Source of the DNA: Halobaculum roseum
GTDB lineage: Archaea > Halobacteriota > Halobacteria > Halobacteriales > Haloferacaceae
Direction: 5' to 3'
NCBI RefSeq assembly: GCF_019880245.1
Contig: NZ_CP082286.1
Location: forward strand, 2,916,920-2,980,919
DNA length: 64,000 bases
Shown here: positions 42,675 through 51,546 of the stretch, in pieces
How the letters are laid out: each line of letters opens with the position of its first letter
Numbering within the stretch: position 1 is the stretch's first letter
Position numbers and translations under genes: made by a program
Notes under the pieces: generated by a model
Seen by the model: only the letters and a program-made list of their open reading frames with translations
The model's database searches: none
Told to the model about the DNA's origin: nothing

Positions 42675-44081
42675 TCAGGCCCGTCCGTCGCGGTCCGACC
42701 CGTCGTCTCCGTCCCCGATCGAACCCTCGGCGTCGGCCCCGCCGTCGGCACCGTCGCCGTTGTCGCCGTCATCGTCGCCCTCGGCGTCGTCGGCCTCGTG
42801 GTCGTCGTCCGCCGTCCCGGAGAGGTCAGACGACGCGGGAACGAACTCCCCGAACTCCTCGTCGCCGCGGGGGGACGCCGTTCCTGAGTCGGACTCGGAG
42901 TCGAAGTCGGCCGCCCCGGCGCCTCCGTCGGGTCCGTCGTCGTCTCCCCGCAGTTCGGCCGCGATATCGCCGGTGTCGTCGCCGTCGCCGTCGCGGTAGC
43001 GACTCACGAGGTCCAGGCTCTCGCCGAACCGACCGAGCGCGGCGAGCTCGTAGGACCGGCGGTACGTCGTCGTGAGCACCTGGATCGGGAGCAGGACGGC
43101 CACGATGAACACCGGAACCCCGACCGCGAGGCCGGCGAGCACGCCGAGGCCGATCCCGAGATCGGTCGTCGCGGCGCCGCTGGTGACGGCCCCGACGGCG
43201 AAGCCGATCCCGGCGGCCAATGCGCCGACCGCGAGCAGGCCGACGAGCGCCAGCACGAACGAGACGATCGACAGGCCGATCCCGACGAGCACGTGCATCA
43301 CGATGTAGACGACCGTCTGTCCGACCTGACCGCGCAGGCGCGGCCACACGCGCCGCCAGCCGTCGATGACGCCGCCCCCGTCGGCGACCATCGCCGGCAC
43401 GACGAACTCGACGGTGAAGCGGTCGAGGAACGCGAACACGAGGAGATACAGGATCGCCACGATCGCCAGGGCGACGAGGACCAGCGGCCGGCCGAGCAGC
43501 GATTCGACCTGGGTTCCGCTCAACAGGACCGCGGTGATCACGGCCGCCGGGGGGACGACGAACGCCGCGAACAGCCCGATCCGGAAGCCGAGCAGCCTGA
43601 GCCCGTTCGTCAGGTGGGTTCGGACGTCCCGAAGGATCCGGAGGTCGTCGCGGGCGATGGCGTCGACGAGGACGAACTCGAAGATCGGCGACAGCAGTAT
43701 CGCCACCAGCGCGACGACGAGGACCGCCACGAGGAGGAGCACCCCGAGCGCGCCGACCGCCCCGGCCCCCGCTTCCGGGAGCCCGCCGGTTTGGAGGACG
43801 GGGGCTCCGAGGGCGAACGACCCGAGCGAGAGCGTCGGCACCGCGACCAACAGCGCCGCCAGCGCGCTCGCACCTGCGGATGGGCCGGAAAAGCCCCCGG
43901 CGCCGGCGAGGCGGGTCCCGATGTTGCCGGCGTTGCTGGCGACCTGTCCGCCGGCGCCGCCGCCGCCGGTGAAGAGGGTCACGACCACCATCCTGATCCA
44001 TCGCCCGAGACTGAAGGGAAAGAGGAACTCGCGGGTCACGTCGATCGCGTCGTCGACCGCGTCGACGCCGTGCCAACTCAT
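42675..44081 (-). CDS. multi-pass membrane protein, DUF7544-like
   Basis: 468 aa. It begins MSWHGVDAVDDAIDVTREFLFPFSLGRWIRM, which is typical of the haloarchaeal DUF7544 family as I recall, with six or more hydrophobic helices to about residue 350. A conserved-looking cytoplasmic loop (VVPAMVADGGGVIDGWRRVW) is present, then a long acidic Asp/Ser/Gly tail (about 370-468). No transport motif is clear. The function is unknown. It stands alone between malic enzyme and the M24-like gene, both on the same strand. Confidence 0.78.
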   Translation of the reverse strand: MSWHGVDAVDDAIDVTREFLFPFSLGRWIRMVVVTLFTGGGGAGGQVASNAGNIGTRLAGAGGFSGPSAGASALAALLVAVPTLSLGSFALGAPVLQTGGLPEAGAGAVGALGVLLLVAVLVVALVAILLSPIFEFVLVDAIARDDLRILRDVRTHLTNGLRLLGFRIGLFAAFVVPPAAVITAVLLSGTQVESLLGRPLVLVALAIVAILYLLVFAFLDRFTVEFVVPAMVADGGGVIDGWRRVWPRLRGQVGQTVVYIVMHVLVGIGLSIVSFVLALVGLLAVGALAAGIGFAVGAVTSGAATTDLGIGLGVLAGLAVGVPVFIVAVLLPIQVLTTTYRRSYELAALGRFGESLDLVSRYRDGDGDDTGDIAAELRGDDDGPDGGAGAADFDSESDSGTASPRGDEEFGEFVPASSDLSGTADDDHEADDAEGDDDGDNGDGADGGADAEGSIGDGDDGSDRDGRA

Positions 44082-44185
44082 GGCGGCACCTCATAGGCAC
44101 ACAACATGAAGGTTGTTCCTCGGAGACGACCTGAGTGTTCCCCGGGCCGACCGTGACCGCGCGCCTCGGCGGCCGGGGCAGGGCG

Positions 44186-45283
44186 TCAGTTCTCCGATAT
44201 GGCCGGGCGCTGAAGCGTGAGTCCCCCGACCTCGACGGTGTCGGTCGGCCACTGGCCCGAGTCCGTGAGCACCTCGACGGACTCGTCGGTGACGTAGGCC
44301 GTGTCCTCGCTTTTCGCCCCCTGCACGGTCGGGTTCCACGCGTAGGCGGCCTCGCTCGCGACGGGCGCGTCGCTGCCCGGGGTCGCGAACCACTCGCGGC
44401 CGGCGTAGCCGGTCGCGCCGCCCTGGTGGTGTTCGCGCCACTCGTCCCCGTACCCCTCCTCGGCGTACGACTCCCGGATCGCCGCGAACACGTCGCCCGC
44501 GGTGCCGTCCTCGCGGCCGGCGGCCTCGCGTGTCGCCGCGAGCGCCGCGGTCTCCACTCGCTGGGCCGCGCGGTGCCGCTCGGCGAGCCACTCGGGCGGG
44601 TCGAACGCGACCGTCCGGGTGCAGGAGGCGTGCAGCCCGCCCCGCCGGGCGGTGACGATCACCAGCGCGTAGTCGCCGAGCGCCGCGTCGGTCGGCGTCG
44701 GATGGCGGTACTCGGGGGCGCGCTCGCTCCCGCCGACGAGCACGACCGGCGCGTCGATGTTCCGGCCCGCAAGCGAGATCCGCAGGCCTGCGGCGACCTC
44801 GTGTTCGGTGTCGCCCGGCTGAAGTTCGCGACACACCGTCTCGACGGCGAGCGCGACCTCCCGGCCGAGGTCGCGGTAGGCGGCGAGGTCGTCCTCGGCG
44901 AGTCGCAGCCGGAGGCGCGTCGGGTCCACTGCGTCGAGTCCGGGCACGTCGAAGTCCGCCGCCGCCGGCGTCGGCGACCGCGCGGCGACCGACTCCGCCA
45001 GCGATGCCTCGTACCAGTCGTCGGCGGCGACGGACATCGACAGCTCCGCGGGCAGCTCCTCGGCGGCCAGCCGCTCGGCCTCGATGTTGTTCGTGACGAC
45101 CGTCCACTCCCCGTCGCCGAGGTAGCCCGCGGCGGCGTCGCCCACGTCCGCGTTCGCGTCGACCCAGTTGTCGCCGCCGGTGAGCCACGCGAACGCGTTT
45201 GGCCGGGCGAACCACGCCGCCTCGTACCCTTCCTCGGCGAGGAAGCGTTCCAGTCGCTCCTCGCGCTCGTCGATGTCGACCAT
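44186..45283 (-). CDS. M24-family-like protein with degenerate metal site
   Basis: 365 aa, creatinase/prolidase fold: N-terminal domain (MVDIDEREERLERFLAEEGY, ARPNAFAWLTGGDN) and C-terminal pita-bread region (VALAVETVCRELQPGDTEHE). The canonical metal ligands are mostly missing: where prolidases have an Asp-rich DxG...SDxTRT, this has VIVTARRGGLHASCTRT; the His region EHHQGGATGYAGRE and late KSEDTAYV remain. It may be non-catalytic or use another chemistry. Similar sequences exist in other prokaryotes as I recall. Xaa-Pro peptidase activity should not be assumed. Confidence 0.85.
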   Translation of the reverse strand: MVDIDEREERLERFLAEEGYEAAWFARPNAFAWLTGGDNWVDANADVGDAAAGYLGDGEWTVVTNNIEAERLAAEELPAELSMSVAADDWYEASLAESVAARSPTPAAADFDVPGLDAVDPTRLRLRLAEDDLAAYRDLGREVALAVETVCRELQPGDTEHEVAAGLRISLAGRNIDAPVVLVGGSERAPEYRHPTPTDAALGDYALVIVTARRGGLHASCTRTVAFDPPEWLAERHRAAQRVETAALAATREAAGREDGTAGDVFAAIRESYAEEGYGDEWREHHQGGATGYAGREWFATPGSDAPVASEAAYAWNPTVQGAKSEDTAYVTDESVEVLTDSGQWPTDTVEVGGLTLQRPAISEN

Positions 45284-45533
45284 ACTCGCGGGTCCGACCG
45301 GCCGGGCTTCAATCCCGTGGCATCGTCATCGACCGCCGGAACCCGACGATGTGGAACCGTCCCAGGGAACCGACGATGACCGACCAGCCGCCGGGGACGC
45401 GTGTCGCCCGCAACACCCGCGGCGCCTCCGTGCGCCGCGCCCTCGCGGGCGACCGGGGAGGGGCGGGGAGCAGAATCGTCGACGCCGAACAGCCGGCGGC
45501 GACGACGTGCTCACCAGACCACGGGGTGGGACT

Positions 45534-45646
45534 GAAAGGGGCCGCGGCTCCCGGCGAAGGCCGGCGACGCAAGCACTGGAGCGAGCGCCGAAGGCGCGAG
45601 CGAAGCGCGCAGCGAGCCGCCCGAGCCGGGAGCCGCGGGGGCTTTC
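45534..45646. repeat. structured palindromic element, copy 2
   Basis: Outer arms 45534-45555 (GAAAG, GGG, then CCGCGGCTCCCGGC) and 45625-45646 (GCCGGGAGCCGCGG then GGGCTTTC). Pairing is 19 of 22 with the same GGG/GGG mismatch as copy 1. Inside are GGCGACGCAAGCAC (45563-45576) and the hairpin GCGCC-GAA-GGCGC (45585-45597). Flanks GGTGGGACT before and ACGGTCG after also match copy 1. The 45284-45782 region contains no gene that I can support. Confidence 0.75.
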
Positions 45647-45782
45647 ACGGTCGGACGCGGCTCGGCTCTTCGGTTCACCGTCGCCGGAGAGACGACGGAT
45701 ACACACGAACCGATAACTGGAACGTCGCAACCGAACGATCGGACCGAACCCCTAAAGAGGCGATACCCGAAAGCCCGACGTA

Positions 45783-46742
45783 ATGATGACGACGCTCGGG
45801 AGCGCGAGTGCGCCCCCCGGCGAGTTCGACACGGGCCGACTCTCGGTCGGGGAGACCCGCGACGGCTCGACCGTCGGGCTCCCCGTGGCGGTGCTCAACG
45901 GCGCTGAGGACGGGAAGACCCTCTACGTGCAGGCGGTCAGCGACGGCGACGAGCTCAACGGCCTCGGCGTGATCAACCGCCTCGTCCCGCAACTGGACCC
46001 CGAGGAGATAGCCGGCGAGATCCTGTTCGTCGGGATCGTCAACTACCACGCCTTCCAGGTCGCCGAGCACCGCAACCCCATCGACGACACGAAGATGAAC
46101 CGGGCGTACCCCGGCGACGCGAACGGCACCTCCTCCGAGCGTATCGCCGCGGCGACGTTCGAGGCCGCCAAGCGCGCGGATATGATCGTCGACCTCCACC
46201 AGGGGCGCACCTCCCGGATGATAAACGAGACGCGCGTGCGCTGTGGCCCGCGCCACCGGCTCCACCGAGAGTGTCTCGAACTCGCGAAGGTGTTCGGCAC
46301 CGGCTACGTCCTCGACCAGAAGGGGCCCGACGGCCAGCTCGCCCGCGCGGCGCCCGACAACGGCATCCCGACGATCGACCCCGAACTCGGCGGCGCCGTC
46401 GGCTGGGACGAGGAGTCGATCGAGATCGGGCTGGACGGGATGTTCCGCGTGCTCCGCTACTACGGCTTCCTCGACGGCGACGTGGATCGCGACGTGCAGA
46501 CGCGCGCCTCCGGGTTCGACCAGTACGGCTCGCCCGCCGGCGGGCTCGTCACCTTCGAGGTCGACCTCGGCGAGCGCGTCGAGCGCGGCGACGCGCTGTT
46601 CGAGGTGACCGACGCGTTCGGCTCGCTCAAGGGACGCGTCACCGCCGACAACGACGGCATCTTCTGGCGCTCGCGGCGGCTCCCGCAGGTCGCTACCGGC
46701 GAGTACGTCTGCTCGGTCGGAACCGACATCGACCAGTTCTGA
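45783..46742 (+). CDS. succinylglutamate desuccinylase / aspartoacylase family protein
   Basis: 319 aa zinc carboxypeptidase-like (M14-type) protein. The zinc/catalytic region reads VQAVSDGDELNG, where most members have HGxE, so the first His ligand appears to be Asp; the second motif VDLHQG keeps His. Substrate region AEHRNPIDDTKMNRAYPG (Arg/Asn) and a C-terminal beta domain (GGLVTFEVDLGERVERGDAL) are present. The family cleaves N-acyl amino acids; the real substrate is unknown. The start is ATGATG; the second is also possible. It stands alone on its strand. Confidence 0.87.
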   Translation: MMTTLGSASAPPGEFDTGRLSVGETRDGSTVGLPVAVLNGAEDGKTLYVQAVSDGDELNGLGVINRLVPQLDPEEIAGEILFVGIVNYHAFQVAEHRNPIDDTKMNRAYPGDANGTSSERIAAATFEAAKRADMIVDLHQGRTSRMINETRVRCGPRHRLHRECLELAKVFGTGYVLDQKGPDGQLARAAPDNGIPTIDPELGGAVGWDEESIEIGLDGMFRVLRYYGFLDGDVDRDVQTRASGFDQYGSPAGGLVTFEVDLGERVERGDALFEVTDAFGSLKGRVTADNDGIFWRSRRLPQVATGEYVCSVGTDIDQF

Positions 46743-46953
46743 CAGCGACACGACCGACGGAGGCAGTCACTGTCACCGCGCCCGAGCCCGGAACTGAACA
46801 GACGACCGATCCCGCCGTCGAACGGACGATGAACGTATCCGGAAGGGGTTCGACCCACACGAGCTATCGAATGACAATCATACCATGTTAGGCTGAAAAC
46901 ACCTTCATGCGGGGTCCCGAGTAAGCACGTCCTATGGTGGGTGTGACTGCTCC

Positions 46954-47181
46954 ATGTCGCTGAAAGGAATGGCACGACCGAACGGGGACGCGATCGATCA
47001 GGTCGCGGGGATAACGGGGTTGGGCTGGACCGCGTCCCTGCTCGGATATCTGAGTACCGTCATCGGGTATAGCAACTCCCTTATCACGAACCCGCAGACG
47101 CTGCTGTACGTGGGGAGCGTCTTCTTCGTCACGACCCTCGGGCTCGACCGGCTCAGGTCGCGACTCTCGAACGACGAGTAG
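46954..47181 (+). CDS. small hypothetical membrane protein
   Basis: 75 aa. Two weak hydrophobic segments (about residues 18-36, GITGLGWTASLLGYLSTVI, and 45-62, PQTLLYVGSVFFVTTLGLD) and an end RLRSRLSNDE. Not recognised. A short upstream region 46743-46953 is AT-richer and may hold the promoter. It precedes the threonine synthase gene on the same strand by about 80 bp; no functional link is evident. Confidence 0.55.
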   Translation: MSLKGMARPNGDAIDQVAGITGLGWTASLLGYLSTVIGYSNSLITNPQTLLYVGSVFFVTTLGLDRLRSRLSNDE

Positions 47182-47264
47182 CGGACCGTCGACCCCCGGC
47201 GGCAGTTCTCTGGTCGGCTCGTCGAACCGTCACCTACTGGTCGCTCCCCGCCGCTCGGTCACCC

Positions 47265-48350
47265 ATGACCGCTCCGTCGCTTCGCTGTCCCGACTGCGGC
47301 GCCACGTACGCCGATCGCTGGCGCTGTGAGTGCGGGCACCCGCTTGAGTACGCCGAGCAGCCGCTTCCCGACCGTCCCGCGCCCGACCCGGCCGCGTTCG
47401 ACACGCGCGAGGGGCTCTGGTCGTTCGACGGGTTCCTCCCCGAGTCGCCGCCGGTCACCCTCGGCGAGGGGATGACGCCGCTCGTCGACGCCGAGGCGTG
47501 GGACGCCCAGTTCAAGCTGGAGTACGTGTTCCCGACCGGCTCGTTCAAGGACCGCGGCGCGACGACGACCGTCTCGCGGGCGGCCGCCCTCGGCGTCGAC
47601 ACGCTCGTCGAGGACTCCTCGGGCAACGCCGGCGCCGCGATCGCCACCTACGCCGCCCGCGCAGGCATCGACGCCGAGATCTACGTCCCCGCCTCGGTGA
47701 AGGACGCCAAACTGCGGGCGATCCGGCGTGCCGGCGCGACGCCGGTGCGGACCGAGGGGCCGCGGCAGGCGACGACCGACGCCTGCATCGAGGCGGTTAC
47801 GTCCGACACCGGCTGGTACGCCAGCCACGCCTGGAACCCCGCGTTCTTCGCCGGAACCGCGACGTTCACTTATGAGACGGCGCTCCAGCGCGACTGGGAG
47901 GCGCCCGACGCGGTCGTCCTCCCCCTGGGCCACGGCACGCTCTTCCTCGGCGCCTACCGCGGCTTCCGCGCGCTTCGCGATGCCGGCTGGATCGACGATA
48001 TCCCGCGGCTGCTCGGCGCGCAGGCCGCGGGCACCGCCCCCATCGTGGAGGCGCTCCACGGCACCGACGCGGCCACCGGCGACAACGACGCTGCCGACGG
48101 CATTCAGATCCCCGAGCCCGTTCGCCGCGAGCAGATCCTCGCTGCGATCGACGACACCGACGGCGACGCCATCGCGCTCGGGAGCGACGCCGTCGAGTCG
48201 GAACTCGCCGACCTCCACGCCGCCGGTTTCTACACCGAGCCGACCTGCGCGGTCGCGCCCGCGGCGCTCCGGGAGTACCGCGAACGCGGCGTCCTCGACG
48301 GCGACGAGGACATGGTCGTTCCCCTGACCGGGAGCGGGTTGAAGACGTGA
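47265..48350 (+). CDS. thrC: threonine synthase (PLP-dependent)
   Basis: 361 aa. Converts O-phosphohomoserine to threonine with PLP. An N-terminal zinc-ribbon-like segment (CPDCGATYADRWRCECG) is followed by LGEGMTPLVD, the PLP lysine in TGSFKDRGATTTVS, the substrate/PLP phosphate loop SSGNAGAAIATYAAR, and the late PLTGSGLKT. Slightly short for ThrC (about 400 aa), so it could be a closely related threonine synthase-like enzyme; the motif set favours ThrC. Homoserine kinase is at 1862-2740. The NUDIX gene follows after 28 bp. Confidence 0.88.
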   Translation: MTAPSLRCPDCGATYADRWRCECGHPLEYAEQPLPDRPAPDPAAFDTREGLWSFDGFLPESPPVTLGEGMTPLVDAEAWDAQFKLEYVFPTGSFKDRGATTTVSRAAALGVDTLVEDSSGNAGAAIATYAARAGIDAEIYVPASVKDAKLRAIRRAGATPVRTEGPRQATTDACIEAVTSDTGWYASHAWNPAFFAGTATFTYETALQRDWEAPDAVVLPLGHGTLFLGAYRGFRALRDAGWIDDIPRLLGAQAAGTAPIVEALHGTDAATGDNDAADGIQIPEPVRREQILAAIDDTDGDAIALGSDAVESELADLHAAGFYTEPTCAVAPAALREYRERGVLDGDEDMVVPLTGSGLKT

Positions 48351-48378
48351 CTCGGAGCCCGCGTGGAGGTGTCGCCCG

Positions 48379-48891
48379 GTGATCACCGTCGCCGGCGATT
48401 ACTGCCCGCTGTGTGGCGCCGAACTCGACCGCGTGGTCGTCGAGGGGCGAGAGCGGCGCCGCTGTCCCGAGTGCGACCGCGTCGTGTGGCAGAACAGCAA
48501 ACCAGTCGCGAGCGTCGTCGTCCGCGACGGCGACGAGGTGTTGCTCGGCAAGCGGGAGGTCGACCCCAACCGCGGGCTGTGGGGGGTCCCCGGCGGCAAC
48601 CTCGAACACGACGAGCATCCGGCCGCGGGCGTCGCCCGCGAGTTGCGCGAGGAGACCGGCGTTCGCGTCGACCCCGCGGATCTGCGGCTGTTCGATGTCG
48701 ACCACACGACCAAGGAGCGGCGATCGGTCGTCGGGATCCGCTACGTCGTCGACCGCGCCGCCACCGCGGGCGAGCCGACCGCCCGCGACGAGACGAGCGC
48801 CGCGCGCCTCGCCCCGCTCGGGTGGTTCCGCGAACACGGCGGGATCAGCCCGTTCGACCGTGCCCTGCTCGCGGCCGTGTTCGACGGTTGA
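48379..48891 (+). CDS. NUDIX hydrolase with zinc ribbon
   Basis: 170 aa from a GTG start with GGAGGTG at 48365-48371, a strong ribosome-binding site that decides the start. N-terminal zinc ribbon YCPLCGAELD ... RRCPECDRVVWQ, then the Nudix box GGNLEHDEHPAAGVARELRE with ETGVRV. It resembles the NADH pyrophosphatase-like/ADP-ribose group. The 28-bp gap after threonine synthase suggests cotranscription. The substrate is unknown. Confidence 0.9.
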   Translation: MITVAGDYCPLCGAELDRVVVEGRERRRCPECDRVVWQNSKPVASVVVRDGDEVLLGKREVDPNRGLWGVPGGNLEHDEHPAAGVARELREETGVRVDPADLRLFDVDHTTKERRSVVGIRYVVDRAATAGEPTARDETSAARLAPLGWFREHGGISPFDRALLAAVFDG

Positions 48892-48942
48892 TCCCGCTCG
48901 CGGTGTGTCCCGTCCGGGAAACGTGTCCCCGCCCAGGAACAG

Positions 48943-50346
48943 TCACCGCTCCGGGTGTGTGGGCGCGTCGAAGCCGCCCCGAACGAGCGGCTTGCTGATG
49001 TGCCGGCGCGCGCACGGCGGCACCTCGTACCAGCCGGGTTCGAGCTCCCGCTCCAGCGGCGCGTCGACCGTTCCCGGCTCGCTCGCCCCGCAGTCGCGAC
49101 ACCGGTAGCCCTGGTTCGCGCCGGCCGACTCCATCGAGCGACCGCACTCCGGGCACGTCGGCACCGCCGGCGCCGTCTCGACGAGGTCGCGGACGGCGAA
49201 CTTCTCCAGTTTCAGCGTGCCGTCGGCGACCTCGCCACAGAGGGAGAGGCGGTCGCCGACCCGCAGATCCCGCACGCGGTCGCGGAAGCGCTTCGTCGGC
49301 TCGAACGCGACGCAGTCGATCACGGTCGCCTCGGGACCGTCGCCGTCGACATCGTCGGTGGCGGCGGCGTCACCGCCGCCGAGAGCGGTCACCTCGAAGA
49401 ACACGTGCCCGCCGCGGCGCGTCTCGGGGGCCGCGGTCACGGTCGCGTCGACGCGGTAGGCGCCGCCCTCGCGCAGGTCGCCGAGGGTTCCCTCACGGAG
49501 GTGCGCGTCGGTCCCCTGGTTCGTCACGAACAGCGCGGAGCGCTCGACCGGTTCGCTGTCGATCCCGTCGGCGACCCGCCGGACCGCCTCGGGGTCGTCG
49601 CCGCGGATCCCGTACAGGATCGGCCCCGGGGCGTTCGGGACGCACACCGCCTCTCTCTCGACGCGGTCGACGGTGTCCCACGCGAGCGGGTACGCCTCCT
49701 CGGCGGCCGCGAACACGCTCGCCTCGTCGACCTCGCGGGGCGTCCCGCATCGAGCGAACTCGCGATACGAGATGTGCTCGTACGTCCAGTCGTCGAACGC
49801 CCGCCAGGCGCCGACGGCCGCGAGCGCGCCGATGCGGCCGCGACCGACGACGGCGTCCTCGCCGGCGCCGTCGCCGTTGTCGTCGCTATCGCCGTCTCCG
49901 CAGGCTGTATCGGCCGACGGCTCGCCGTCGCTTCCCCACCCACGGTGGTCGAACCCGACCACGTCGGCGAGCGCGAGCGCGTCGCCGAGGTCGTGGAACT
50001 CGCGGACCGCCTCGCGAGCGAAGTCGGCCACGGAGGCGGGAACCGCTTCGGGATCCCTGTCGGCGACGACGACGCCGGGGGAGGTTCGGGGGTCGTCGGC
50101 GACGGCGTATTCGGCGATCAGGTCGCTCGCGATCGCGATCGCCTCGTCTGGGTCGGCGTCGGTGTGAAGCGCGAGCGCGGCGTTCCCCCGCGTCTTGTGT
50201 TCGACGGCGGGGTTGAGACGGACGAGCAGGCGTCGGTGCACGGTGGCCCCCGCGTCCTCGATGGCCTCGGCGACCAGCGCGGCGAGGTACGTGCTGCACA
50301 TCCCCGCCGTGCGCGAGTCGGTGTCGTCGATGCCGAGGACCGTCAC
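48943..50346 (-). CDS. tiaS: tRNA(Ile2) 2-agmatinylcytidine synthetase
   Basis: 467 aa from a GTG start at 50346 (VTVLGIDDTDSRTAGM). TiaS attaches agmatine to C34 of tRNA-Ile(CAU) so that it reads AUA; the archaeal counterpart of bacterial TilS. Family marks: GIDDTDS at the start, RLNPAVEHKTRGNAA, an internal PNAPGPILYGIRGDD, an OB-fold-like region (VIDCVAFEPTKRFRDRVRDL) and a C-terminal zinc ribbon (CPECGRSMES ... YRCRDCGASEP). A Glu/Asp/Gly insertion occurs near residue 160. Its target tRNA is not in this window; the tRNA-Ile here is GAT. Divergent from the HTH gene at 50538. Confidence 0.95.
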   Translation of the reverse strand: MTVLGIDDTDSRTAGMCSTYLAALVAEAIEDAGATVHRRLLVRLNPAVEHKTRGNAALALHTDADPDEAIAIASDLIAEYAVADDPRTSPGVVVADRDPEAVPASVADFAREAVREFHDLGDALALADVVGFDHRGWGSDGEPSADTACGDGDSDDNGDGAGEDAVVGRGRIGALAAVGAWRAFDDWTYEHISYREFARCGTPREVDEASVFAAAEEAYPLAWDTVDRVEREAVCVPNAPGPILYGIRGDDPEAVRRVADGIDSEPVERSALFVTNQGTDAHLREGTLGDLREGGAYRVDATVTAAPETRRGGHVFFEVTALGGGDAAATDDVDGDGPEATVIDCVAFEPTKRFRDRVRDLRVGDRLSLCGEVADGTLKLEKFAVRDLVETAPAVPTCPECGRSMESAGANQGYRCRDCGASEPGTVDAPLERELEPGWYEVPPCARRHISKPLVRGGFDAPTHPER

Positions 50347-50537
50347 GGCCGTCGGGAGGCCCCGCCCGGAGTTGTGCCTTTCGCGTCCCGGCTCACCCCG
50401 CCCGACTGCCGGCTGTCCGGAATCCGCGTCGTATAGGTCTACCGGTCGAATCGACGGAGCGACCGGCTGACGGCGTCGGGTGAGACCTTCCGGTCCCGGC
50501 ACAATCCCTTTAAGGTGTGAGTCGCCTATGTACGGGT

Positions 50538-51521
50538 ATGTCGCGGAAGGCGCTGGTCGGGAACGTGACCGCCATGCTCGCGGACGCCGATTTCCTGGTC
50601 AGCGAACGCTGTGCGGTCCGCCCCAAGAGCTTCGACGTGGCCGCCCGACGCGGGGAGGACCTGCTCCTCGTGAAGGTGCTCGGCAACGTCGACGCGTTCG
50701 ACCGGGCCACGGGCGCGGAGATGCGCCGGCTCGGCGAGTACCTCTCGGCGACGCCGATCCTCGTCGGGATGCGCACGCGCGACGAGGACATCAAGCCCGG
50801 CGTCGTCTACTTCCGCCACGGCGTCCCGGCGATCCACCCCGACACGCTGTACGACCTGCTCATCGAGGAGGTACCGCCGCTCATCTACGCCGCCCCCGGC
50901 GGCCTCTACGTCAACATCGACGGCGACACCGTCGCCGACGAGCGCAGGGAGCGCGGCTGGAGCCTCGGGCGACTGGCCGAGGAGCTGGGCGTCTCCCGCC
51001 GCACCGTCGCGAAGTACGAGGACGGCATGAACGCCTCCGTCGAGGTCGCCGTCGAGCTGGAGGACCTGTTCGACCGCCCGTTCTCCGACCCCGTGCGGGT
51101 GATGGAGGGCGCCGAGGAGGTCCGCGAGGCCGACCCCACCCCGGAGCCGCCGGAGGTCGACCCCGACGACGAGCACGTGTACGGCGTGCTCTCGCGGGCG
51201 GGCTTCGCCGTTCACCCGACCCAGCGGGCCCCGTTCACCGCCGTCGGCGAGGACGAGGCCGAGCCGCGCGTGGAGTTCACGCTGCTCACCGGCCACTCGC
51301 CGTTCACGCGGACCGCACAGAAGCGCGCGAAGCTGATGGGGTCGCTCGGGCGCGTCACCGGCACCCGCGCCGTCTACTTCACCGAGGGCGACGACGAGCC
51401 CAAGGAGGAGACCGTCGACGGCACCGCCATCGTCACGATGGTCGAGCTCTCTCGGGCCGACGACCCCGAACGCATCCGCGAGCTGATCCGCGAGCGCTCC
51501 GACGAACCGGCGGAGGCGTAA
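50538..51521 (+). CDS. HTH transcriptional regulator, COG1395-type
   Basis: 327 aa. It begins [19 protein letters not shown] with an N-terminal nuclease-like alpha/beta domain ([20 protein letters not shown]), then an XRE-type helix-turn-helix ([28 protein letters not shown]) near residue 150, and a C-terminal domain ([35 protein letters not shown]). This is the conserved archaeal regulator family COG1395; targets are unknown. The ATG at 50538 has GGGT before it and gives the family start; the frame opens 7 codons earlier. Convergent with the next gene. Confidence 0.9.
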   Translation: MSRKALVGNVTAMLADADFLVSERCAVRPKSFDVAARRGEDLLLVKVLGNVDAFDRATGAEMRRLGEYLSATPILVGMRTRDEDIKPGVVYFRHGVPAIHPDTLYDLLIEEVPPLIYAAPGGLYVNIDGDTVADERRERGWSLGRLAEELGVSRRTVAKYEDGMNASVEVAVELEDLFDRPFSDPVRVMEGAEEVREADPTPEPPEVDPDDEHVYGVLSRAGFAVHPTQRAPFTAVGEDEAEPRVEFTLLTGHSPFTRTAQKRAKLMGSLGRVTGTRAVYFTEGDDEPKEETVDGTAIVTMVELSRADDPERIRELIRERSDEPAEA

Positions 51522-51546
51522 TCTCGCCGGGATCGGGCCGTTCTCG

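Noticed and set aside
45199..45783. Possible basic protein between the M24-like and desuccinylase-like genes
   Set aside because: The frame is Arg-rich, overlaps the palindromic element and lacks any family resemblance.
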